Below are positions 15,001-27,000 of a DNA stretch of 64,000 bases, in pieces; positions within the stretch are counted from its first letter, which is position 1; every line of letters begins with the position of its first letter. The translations under genes were made by a program, and so were the position numbers. A model generated the notes under the pieces. The model had not been told where the DNA came from. It made no database searches and saw nothing but the letters and a program-made list of their open reading frames with translations. The stretch comes from Chondrosia reniformis (lineage: Eukaryota > Porifera > Demospongiae > Chondrillida > Chondrillidae). The DNA is taken from NCBI GenBank assembly GCA_947172415.1, contig OX359194.1, positions 868,001-932,000 of the forward strand, in the 5' to 3' direction.

Positions 15001-18000
15001 TGGACAGCACCATCTATTTCTGGGGTCAAGTATAAAATCCTCATAAATGGGACATTGAATATTACCTCACTCAGTATAATGAGTACCATATTGAACAATC
15101 TAAAAGCTAACACTGAATATACAGTTGTTGTAGTGGCTTTTACTAAAGAAAATGTTTTTAGAAATGCGACAGGAATGAAGTCAACCAGACCCAAAGGTTA
15201 TTTAATACTTAGCTAGTTACTAATGTATTATATATAAAGTTTGTAATTGTACGTATTTAAATACATACAATCCATAGCAAACTAAGCACAAAGCTTTTTT
15301 ACATGTATATATATATAAAGCAATTCAATATCAGAGAGTATGGCATGCAGTACTCTCTAAGTACTGTTGGGATTGAAGACCAAAAAAACAACTATTCAAT
15401 GTATTATTATCAATTAACACCTCATAAATCAACAACAATAGGACATTCAAGTGTTTGAAGTCATTGTGTTAGATCTTAAACAGAAATAGGAATTTCTCAT
15501 TCCTCATTCACATCACTATATCATCAATTACAGAGACGAACACACTTCTATGTTTGGGTGCACTCATCTCTACTTCTATTATACGTATATACTATCATGA
15601 TGCACCTAAACATAGAAGTGATGTGTATAGTTAAGTTTCAGTATGCCACTTCTGCAATGTTAGCCTTATGACCACTGTCTTGTTTCGTTACTTTTTTTCA
15701 GATGTACCAATTACTGTTGTAGGCACTCATTACATGATTGCATGACTCCATATTTATTGCATAATTGTAACTACATAATCAATATATTTTACATAGCTCC
15801 TTCAATATCTTCACTGTCAACCAGTTCCTCAACACAACTCATCATCACACTCACTGCACCAGCTAGATCATCTTCTCTTACTTACAAGTGTACTATATCT
15901 ACAACTGTGAGTGGTCTGTCTCTAAAGACTGTAACTGGTACAGTGTTACAGTATACAGTGAATGGTTTAAGTCCTTACATTAATTACATTGTTGAATGTA
16001 CATCTTCAAATGGAGAATATTCTTGTGATTCTAACATGAAAACTATAAAAATGCCTTCAGATGGTGAGTTACAACGTCAGCGTTTATATTTATTTTTTAA
16101 AAGTGGCTAAGAGTGAGCCCGACTTTAAAACATCAAAATTAAGCCATGGGAGTCATCTAGGAATGCATAAAGGGCAGTTGAAAATCATTTCTGTTTTTTG
16201 AGGATTAAACCTAGGTCTATTTACCTTGTTTTTATGCATTCCATTTAGATATTTGTATGAATGATTTGCATAAACATATTATGCACTTTCTTTTGAATAT
16301 ATGGCGTTAACAAGTTAATATACGTAGGAAGTAAATTTATACATTTGTTTTCTTATAGTTACCAACGATTTCTTTAGTAAGCAAATTTCACGAAATACTT
16401 TGCCTTTTTAGCTAGCCATTTCGATCCCGGGCTGTCCTTGAATACTGTGGCAAAGGGATAGATAGCAGTTATAGCCCATTGCCTCGGACCATCGCTGAAA
16501 AATAATTACTCTAGATCTGCCTCATGCATCTTTTGGCTATATGTACATAGTCCTAACCTCTGAGTTACATATTTATTGTTGTAGTATATATTTTACTTAT
16601 GTCAACTTCTTGATAGTTCCAAGTGGACCTCCACTTAATTTCAATACTAAGTTGACATCAGATACTTCTGTCATCCTAACTTGGGACCCACCAGCAGAAC
16701 AACATAGAAATGGTGAAATTACTGGATATGAAATCAAATATAAACAGACTAATGCATCAAATGAACAAAATAAAATAACAGATACTGAGGAACAGAACTT
16801 GCAATTGGATGCTTTAGTTACTGGTCTAAGATACCATTTCAGTGTTGCAGCTATGACAATAAATGGAACAGGATCATTTGCTAATAAAGCAATTCTCATA
16901 GAGGAATGTGAGTCCACTTTTATGACCTTATATTTAATTCAAAATGCATTTCCTTATGTCATGCAATTAATCTTAATGATTTTGGGTTAATTTAGTGCAA
17001 GTTATATTCTATTATGGTCTACCTTTGAGATTGTTCATCTTTAGTCTTTTGAGCAACTAGTAGTTTTGACCTTAGGGTCTTCTTAATTGATTGTCAATGT
17101 ACTTCCTTAGAAACCGAGGGTTAACTTTAAAACATTGATAAACTAACTTTGCAGTTAGAAGAAATCTCTATCAACTACTGTGATTTGCATAATATTTTTG
17201 TATAGTACCTGGTCCAGTTCTAAACTTAAGTAGAACTGCAGGCAATGCTGCTGATATAATGTTTGAATGGCATTCTCCAATTCCAAAGGACAAACATGGA
17301 CCATTTGTTGGTTACACAGTTGTGTATAGTGAACTGGATACAGATGGTACTACAGTTTATCTAACAAATGAAACCACCCATATTAGTATTAACCTTACAG
17401 GTATATATACGTATGTTATATAGTTTACATGTATTTTTACATGAAAATGGCTATCATTATATATATAGACAGCATTATCATGATTCAGCCAGTTACATTA
17501 TTCAATTTGAGTTGTATTATCATTAGTTTGACACTGGCTTTGAAAGCAGTTGAAATTCTTTACTGATGCTAACCTCAAATTGAAACACTTACATTTCTAT
17601 AATGCACTCAATGTTCTCTGTTTAAAGAATTAAATTACTAAATTCTTGATTATAAAAAATTTGATATAATAAAAATGCTTCAGTATTCTTTCAATGACTT
17701 TAATCATGATAACAACAACAAGAAAATGGTTCAATGTGTGTATTTGGACTGTAGGTAAAGGCATTCCTTACTACATCAATGTATCAGCTAGAACTGCTGG
17801 AAGAAGAGGAGAGGAGAATACGATTGTCTACTTTTTTAGAGAACTAGGTATGTATAATTATATATGCCATTACAGAATTATTATATATATACACACGAAA
17901 AGGTATTCTAGGTTGGCTGTTAGACAATTCGTTCTATTCTAACCAAATGATTTACAATAATTCATTACTAAATCATTACTGACATTTCAACCACATGCTG

Positions 18001-21000
18001 TGGCATTCATCAGAGTACAGCAAAAACATTAATGGACAATAAGAAATCAGCACCTTAAATAGCTACAGTTAACTCTACAACAATTAATGTTTTTTAATCA
18101 TCTATATAGGTAGTGTATATAAACAGAAGTATACATTTTTCTTGTTATATAAATTTTTTAAATACTTAAGATGCACTCTAATCAGTAAGTCAATGTACAA
18201 CCAAGTTTCAGTACTTAATCTACATAATATATAGGACCTAATAAAGTCATTAATAACTCTACAATATACTTTATAGCTCCTATCAGATCAGTCAATGCTT
18301 CTACAATCAAGACTGTATGGAGTGGTAACTCACTCAATATCAGTTGGGAACCATTAACTCTACATGAAGCAAGAGGATTTCCAGTGTACTATATATACCT
18401 CAATGATAGTAGTGGACCTGTTAAGAGAGAAATAGAACCAACAGTTAACACTACAGAATCTAGTATAGTGATTGATGGATTGGACTCATCTCAGACATAC
18501 ATGCTAGCCATTGGAGTTGTTACTGATGGTGGAAAGCGTTTAGGAGATGTCAGTGAAACAGGTACAACATTACTACACAAGCTTATCAGCCTTCTTGATC
18601 CACTTGGAATTTTTACAAAAACTGCAAAATATATAGTATATATTACAATACAGTCATTACATATTACTTCAGTGAGACAGATATATAGATATATAAAGAG
18701 TGTTTGAAAATAATATATACACAAGCAGACTAATTTGTCTGACTTCAGTTTTTATACCTAAATCTTATATACGTATGTAAATACTTTATGGTGTATATAT
18801 TTTATTTCATTCATAGTAACAATACAGGGAATACCTCTTGCCCCACAAAGTACTTCTGCGGCAGTTGCAGCTGGTGTTGTGATTGTGTTATTTCTGATAG
18901 CTGTTACTTCAATTATTGTTGTAATTGGACTAATCATTGCTTACAAGTGAGTATATATAATGTACAGACTATATATGTACGTATATATACGTATCTGACA
19001 TTCTGTACATATACACAGGTTTATATAATCACTTAAATTGTTGATATTCATATGTATGTACAAGGAGAGGTAAACTATCCAGATTTTCACCGGCACTTTC
19101 CTTTAAGAGAGCTATGAGAGAAGGAAAGGGATTTTCAGCAAATGATAATGGTGAGTCAATATTATATAATTAACTTGTAATATAATTTTTAACAAGCCCA
19201 TTTATATACAGGTAGAGTTAAAAGAAACTTAAAACCAATTCCAAAAGAACAGTTTTTGACATATTTTAAGCAAATGAGTGAAGAAAGAAATAGTGGCTTT
19301 GAGAATGAATATGAGGTATTGTATTATTGCATTTTAGTGTATAAATTCAGTACTTCTTTGATATATATATACGTATATAGACTATTGTTAATGATCCAAA
19401 TGGAGTGGAAACTGTAGCCAGAGGACACAGAGATAAGAACAGATATGTCAACATATACACTTGTTAGCAAAGCATGTGATAATGGCTATATATACGTATA
19501 TACTCTCTAGGTAATTGTATGTAAATATATATATATAATGCAGATGTGGAAATTGCTTACATCTGTAATTTATGCAGTGAGAAACTATAGGTTTTATATA
19601 TGGCTGCATAGACTGAGTATATAGATTTATTGTCATATGAAACTTATACATATTTGCCATGTGAAATAAATTTATGCATGAGATTTTACTTACTATTCAG
19701 ATGACCATTCCAGAGTAGTACTGTCTGTTCCTGATGAGAATGGAAGTGACTATATCAATGCTTCCTACATTGATGTGAGTATATTATCAGATATAGGGTT
19801 TCATTATCATAGATCCACATTCTAGGCCTTACCATTGGTTTAACTACGTATACGTATGTATAATATGTGAATTATTATGTTTTGAATTTTATATTACAAT
19901 ATGTACATTCAACTTTGCTGTAGGGCTACAACAGCACAAATTCATATATTGCATCGCAAGGTATTATAAATGATCTTTACTTTTTTGTGAGTTTATATTT
20001 TTAGCATTTCTTTTGTAAGGTCCAACACCAGATACAGTAGCAGACTTCTGGCAGATGATTTGGGATAGTAAGACTCCTGTTATAGTCATGTTGACACAAC
20101 CTGAAGAGAATGGAAAGGTATTATAAATATTATAATAAACAGAAACTGTGAATGTGACATATGCAGTGCTTACTATATCTACGTATATGCAATCTAACAG
20201 GTTATTATATATTTCATTTATTACTGAAACTGTGAATGTGACATATGCAGTTACGTATTAGTTATACCACGGCGCTGAGGTATAAGTGATATATACTCCG
20301 TAGCTTCTTATCATTATTTTGGCGGGACTTTCAGGATGGCTCATCTAGCATCTGGTTAGTTTTGCTTAAACGCTGACGACTTCATAAAATGCTCTTGCCC
20401 TGACTACTCCAACTGTCCTAAATGTAAGGAGAATTGTCTACCCTCCAAGTAGAAATGTCTTAGTTTACCATATTTGGGCAGGGATATAACAGAATTTAAG
20501 AAGCCGATGGCAGTATATAACTTCTTAAATTTTGTTATATCCCGGTTACGAAATATATACACAGGCGGTTGCCCCGGCAACGGGGTATATTATATCTATA
20601 TATACCCGTTGCCGGGGCAACCGCCGGGATATAACAGTATTTAAGAAGCTATATACTGCCCTCGGATTCTTAAATTCTGTTTAAGAAGCTATATACAGTG
20701 AAACCTCCGAATAACGGACACGCTCGGACCCACCATCTTGTCCTTTATTCAGAGGTTGTCCTCTTCTCGGAGGTCGGCCCATAATCACCCTCTAATCAAC
20801 TAATTGTGTAATAGTAACTAGCTACCAGTTATAGTGACACTATATTATGGCTCATGATCAAGATCCAAGAGATGCAATAAATGCACACCAACAAGTTATA
20901 GAAAGCTACAAACACTAACATTTTACTAACATAACATAACATAACGGTTAACTAACTTAAAGGTTATGCTGGGTACGATCCTCAGAAGCAAGACTTCCTA

Positions 21001-24000
21001 TTAGATGGTTTGGTACGAGTGGTTTTAGGACAGTTAAAATGAACAACTACCAAATGGATAAATCATTCGCTTAGGTTTAAGGCCACTTTCATCGACCTTT
21101 GAATAGTTGAAAAAATAGGAGCGAAATGAGCTAGCGGGCGGAACTGAAATTCACTTGAGACTACGTACGATCCGCTAGACATTTGTAGCTATTTTATGTA
21201 GCTAGATACTTATGACTTACGTTAATTTTGTTCACTGTACTATTATCGTTTTATCGTATTAGTTTCGTCTCGTCTTTAGTTTAACTGTCCGCTTTCGGAG
21301 GTCAGTATGTATTGTCAGAGATCAGTCTGAGGCTTGGTCAGTGTCCGTTATCCGGAGTTCGGAGGTGCCGCTACTCGGAGGTTCGAAATGTACTAGCTCT
21401 ATGGGAAAGTCAATCGGGGGCGTATGATTTGTCCGCTGTACAGAGGTTGTCCGCTTTTCGGAGAGTCCGCTATTAGAGGTTTTACTGTACTGCCCTCGGA
21501 TTCTTTAAGAAGCTATATACTGCCCTCGGATTTTTAAAGTCCCGCCAAAATAACGATAAGAAGCTTCGGAGTATATATCACTTATACCACGGCGCTTCGG
21601 TGTATATGGGTTTATATACGTACAAAAAAAAGGTTTACATCGAACTTCAATCGACTTCCAAGATTCTACGCTTTTAATACCATCAAACTATGACTAAACT
21701 CAGGCCCGTCGGAAGCAGTTTTAGAGTGGTCAGGCCTATACCATCCCCTGCTACTGTTGCCCCCCATGCGCACTCCCAGATTCCGAGAATAAACATACCT
21801 GGGGCTACAAGACCTAGCTGTTTATTAAACTTTATAGTCACAAACGATCGATAAACGACCGACTTGATGCCAAACGCTCGCTTCTGAAAACTAAATTTAG
21901 CTGGCTGGTACCGATATCTGGCAAAGTTTCCAAATCGATACGATACTCATAGGATGAGCTTGTCATGTCACAGCCCTTCTCGCACGTAGAGCTAGGAGCG
22001 CTTACGCTTTGCCGTTTGGTAATTTATACAGTATGCATGCAATAGATTACACATAATGCGTGGGGTATTTCCGGACACCTATGACGCTGCGCGTTCTCTT
22101 TGCACAAGAAGGGACTTCGACGTGCTGCTAGCCTGCCTTGCAGGAGGGCACAGTACTACTCTTCGCGCCACCAAAGTAATTGAGGCTCTTACTGCTTTCA
22201 ACGCTAAGAAACTCAGCCCCAATCACTCATACTACTATCGCGGAGGTTGTTCAGTCCATGGGGGGTAGAAGATCTGTTTTACCCCATTTTTGGACGTTTC
22301 TCAAGGACTACCCAGGACGAAAAGTGGTCAGGCCATGGCCCGAAAACCTGACCTGGTCTGACGGCCTTGTAAACTATGAACATCTTACGATAAAATGTCA
22401 AAGATTATTCGTGCGAGTTATGGATGAATTACTATCGAAATTCGCTCTCAATTTGTATTTGGCTATGAAATTATTAACACTTCTTGAAGTGGTAATAATT
22501 TCAAAGCCAAATACTCGAGTATTAATAGTGTTTGTTAATCGTCAGCAATCGGTTGTTTGAGGTGTTGATTTTTATTAAACATCTTGTTAACGTGTGTAAA
22601 TCGTCAGCGCTCAATTTCGATGCCATTTCGTATGTAATTCGATCGAAGTAATATTGAAATTGCGTAGAAGTTCGCTCCCTTCATCATGCCATTTAGCGTG
22701 AAAATCGCTCCCAATTCGATCGAAGTACCAGCACATTTCGCAAGCAATGTAAACGTTTTTTTTGTACGTACCGTACGTATAAAACCCATATAACTAATAC
22801 ATATACGTATATGCAATCTAACAGGTTATTATATAATTCATTTATTACTAAAGCAGTATTTGTATTGAAATAGAGGAAGTGTGAGTGTTACTGGAAAGAT
22901 GATTATGGAGAGCCTTACTGTCCAGGAAGAGGTTTTACAGTTGTAGTAAACAGATGTCTAAGCTTTGCTGATTATCAAATTCGCGAAATATCTCTCAGAA
23001 ATGTATGTATGTTGGCTGTGATAATATTATATGAAATTTTACTATTATAATATATACTTAGATAACTTGTTTTATCACATGTATATATAGGATGCAGTTC
23101 CTAACTCCAAATCTCACTATTTCCAACACTTCCTGTATACTGGATGGCCTGATCATGGAGTACCTCAACATCCCTCATCTCTGGTGCGTTTCACTCAGAA
23201 AGTCAGAAATGCTTACATGAACAGTCCATCTCCCATGGTGGTACACTGCAGGTGAGCAAAGCATACTGTGACCTGCATGTAACTGCTATTACCCTAATCT
23301 CAGTTATCAAATGGAATCTCATTATAGTGAAGCCCTCACCCAATTAAAGTCTTTATATTGTATATTGAATATTCACTATATTGAGTGTATATATCAGTAT
23401 ACAACTTCACTATACTGAGACCTTCACTATATATAAACGATTTTGTTATAATGAGATTCTACTGTATATATATGTAATACCAGTTTGATGCTTAGCCTAA
23501 GTGACTTAATGAATAATAACATTGTTAATTATAAGTTTATATGTGTAAATCCATTGCCTGAAAGTATAGACAGCTCACAGTTTGAGATATGTTATGGTAT
23601 GAATGGTTGATATTGTGATATTATATAGGGTATAGGGTTAAGTATAATGTTTTCTGCTAACTGATAAAAAAGGATATACAGTAAGTAATGGACAGGTATT
23701 TTATTGATAATTTGTTTGATACCAACCCAATGATTTACAATAAATCATTGAATCATTACTAATTTAATATATCATTACTAATATTATAAATCATTACTGA
23801 TGTTTCGACCACATGCCGTGCACGTGGCCTTCATTGGAAGGTTGTAATTGAATGAATTATCAATACAATGTCTAGCAGCCAACTTTGAATGCCATTTCAT
23901 GATTAAATGGACAGGTATTAGTAGATGCTCACATTTTACATATTTTTCTTGATCACTTTGACAAATCTATAAAATTAATGTACTATACGTATGTGCATAA

Positions 24001-27000
24001 TACAGTGCTGGAGTAGGTCGTACTGGTACATTCATCACTATTGATGCCATGATACAGAGATTGAAGGAGAGAGATGACCTCAACATTTATGAGTTTGTTA
24101 CTGAAATGAGATCAAAGAGGACCTTCATGGTTCAGAATCAGGTGAATATCGTCATTCTAATATGTGACAGTCAAACCATGCTGACTTAATAAATGTAGAT
24201 TGTTACGTACGTACTTGTATCTTCTCAGCAGGCAAACTGAATTCTGTATAATATTCTTACATACAATATTCTATAAAAGATATATATATATATATATAAA
24301 AGGTATATATTGATACGTATATAGGATCAGTATGTCTTCATACATGAAGCTATGAGTGACTATTTGACCTGCGGAGATACTGCTCTGCAAACACATGAGT
24401 TGAGAAGGACTATACAGGACTTGGAAAGTATTACAGTTCAATCAGGAAAGAAAGGAACTGGATTTATGCTCCAATTTGAGGTGATCACTTTGAAATATTT
24501 AGGCATACAGTGAATGTGTCATATTGTTTTACATGACTTATCCATGTTATATACACATATTCTAGATGCTATATATATACGTACAAATGCTAGAGTAGAT
24601 TATACTAAATTCTATATCAAACTATTTCTTTACCATATTATTATACAAATGGAAGCTGAGGATCTATACACGTTTGCCTATCCAAAGGCTATATAATATA
24701 TACATAGTGTACACATGCATGGATATTTATACCATATATTGGGAATATTGTCAAAAGAATGCCAGATTGTGAATTTTGACTGTATGCACAATCTTTTTTG
24801 ACACCTCAGTAATTCCGTATACACATCCTATACACCTAAGCTTTATCTTAAATTCTTTTAACCTCAATATTTACCCGTAATTTTGACAAATCACAATCTT
24901 TTACTCTCGTATTCAATTCCCGATACGTATACGGTATGAGTATATGCTGACTATCATTGATTTTGAATGTTCAGATGGAGCTGCTTACTCTGTGTATATT
25001 ATTTTCTATTTAGATGCTGACAAATGTAAGTAAGACTGTTAGCCCTGAAGACAAAACCTTTTCTAAAAAAGTAGTGATTGCAAAGAAAAATCGTTACAAG
25101 GACAAGTTTCCTTGTAAGTCCTGAGTGCAAACTGGCTGAAAACTGTGTTTTTGTTCATGATTATATGACTCTAATGATAGATATATGTATGTCATTTTTA
25201 CCCATGCTCTAATAAACTAGATTACGTGAAGTACATCATGATTTCTGGGAAGAGTCAGGAAAATGGAGGAAGCTACTATAATTCATCCTACGTTAATGTT
25301 AGTAAACATAATAATAATAGTATAATTAATGTTTTTATGTATATATATATTAAAGTGATAAGGATTGTTTGTTACGATCATGCTTTAATCCAGAGGTATA
25401 TATTATTGAGCAACAGCAACATAAATTATTGATAATAGAATGTTTCAACTCGTAGGTCTTCATCAGGAAACAACGTTCTATTATCAATAATTTATGTTTC
25501 TGTTGCTCAATAATACCTCTAGATTAAATGTATATATTAGTACAACATTCATATATATATATATATGTATATATATAAAGTTTATTATGTCAAATATCAC
25601 AAATGATAATTCCTTTATATATGTATGTAATTCTATTAACCCATGCATAACAATATAATATATTACCAGAGGTCAGCTATATGTATATATAATAACAAAA
25701 TTTTCTTCTTTGTATATACTCTGTAGAGCTATTCCACTCCACGAGCCTTTATAGCTGCTCAGTCACCTATGAATAACACAAGAGATGACTTTTGGGAAGT
25801 TGTCTGGCAAACTAAACCTCTGACTATTGTTCTACTCTGTGACTTTAATGAAATGGGAATAGTAAGTTCAATGATATAACATAAGTAAATATTTTATGAT
25901 TTTTAGTTTTCCTTATTTATGTTTATGTATATACGTACTGTATAATACGTATGTATATGTATAAATTTATCATTCACTTTATGCATGATTTCAGGAGACA
26001 TGCTGCAGCTTCTGGCCTGAAGAGAAACTCGTCACTGAAGAGTACAGTTTCCTGAGAATAGAAACCATTCATATTCAGAAACTTATTGGCTACACTCAGT
26101 ACTCCATCACTATATCAGACAAAAATATGGTAAAGTGAATGTAATAAATTTAAAATTGAATATATCATACGTTTATAACATACTGGGAAAAATATCCATT
26201 TTGAAAATATATTGAAGCCTTATCATTTAAGTTGTTATTGTGTATGTATCAGTTACTAATTAAGTTGGTTTCATATTTCAAACAGCCTGACCCTAACCCA
26301 CATGAGATCACACTTTTCCACACTAAAGAATGGAAGAGAGATACTCAACCACAACTGTCTCCTTTGTTGAGCATGATGGGTGAAGTACAAAAGATACAAC
26401 AGGAACAGAACAGACCCTGTGTTGTAATGTGCAAGTTAGTAGAATGAAGGATACAATGTTTAATAAATATATTAAACATACATTATATGTGGAGTGGTAT
26501 AATTATATACGTAGATTGAGCAGGAAATTTCTATATATAAATTTTCCTACTACTGTGACTGTGTATATGTATGTAGGTCAACAAATGAATGTAATATTAT
26601 CATCAAAATATTTAGCATTGGTTTGTTTAGTGCGAGTGAGTACATATATACTACGTACACACTGTGCATATACGTATAACTGTCGATACATTTGTTATTC
26701 TTTTTGATTGTATAATTATAGTGATGGTATGGGTCGTACTGGTGTCTTCATTACTGCTATGTCTGAGATTGAGAGAGTCAAAGTAGAAGGAGAAATTGAC
26801 TTATTTCAGACTGTCAAAACCATTAGAGTACAAAGACCAAACATGGTCTCCACTGTGGTGAGTTACAAAGCATTCTTTCAAAGTTCTTTTTAATTCCTTT
26901 AGCATACTATAATGTAATTTACTTCTGTATGATTAAATCCAGGATCAGTACAAGTTGTGTCATGAGATTCTTCAAGCTTACTTGGATTCATTTGATACTT

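Larger units (their letters stand above)
20185..22850. repeat. Direct-repeat-flanked insertion block in gene A D1 intron
   Basis: GTATATGCAATCTAACAGGT followed by TATTATATA and an ATTCATTTATTACT-like tail occurs at about 20185-20228 and again at about 22807-22850. The gene B intron has only one related stretch. The block between holds two to three TIR elements (listed separately) and explains why this intron is about 2.6 kb longer in A. Confidence 0.55.
19212..24480 (+). other. Gene A phosphatase domain D1 (predicted active)
   Basis: Nine exons (19212-24480) carry the classical PTP motifs in order: [87 protein letters not shown] (WPD-loop acid Asp 1568); [14 protein letters not shown] (nucleophile Cys 1600, P-loop Arg); [14 protein letters not shown] (Q-loop). 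No motif residue is missing, so catalytic activity is expected. The intron at 20118-22873 is enlarged by insertions; its equivalent in gene B is 112 nt. Confidence 0.92.

Noticed and set aside
26429-26707. 92-codon frame after D2 exon 26286-26434
   Set aside because: It is intron sequence read past the GTTAGT donor; splicing to 26722 restores the CNDGMGRTG motif.
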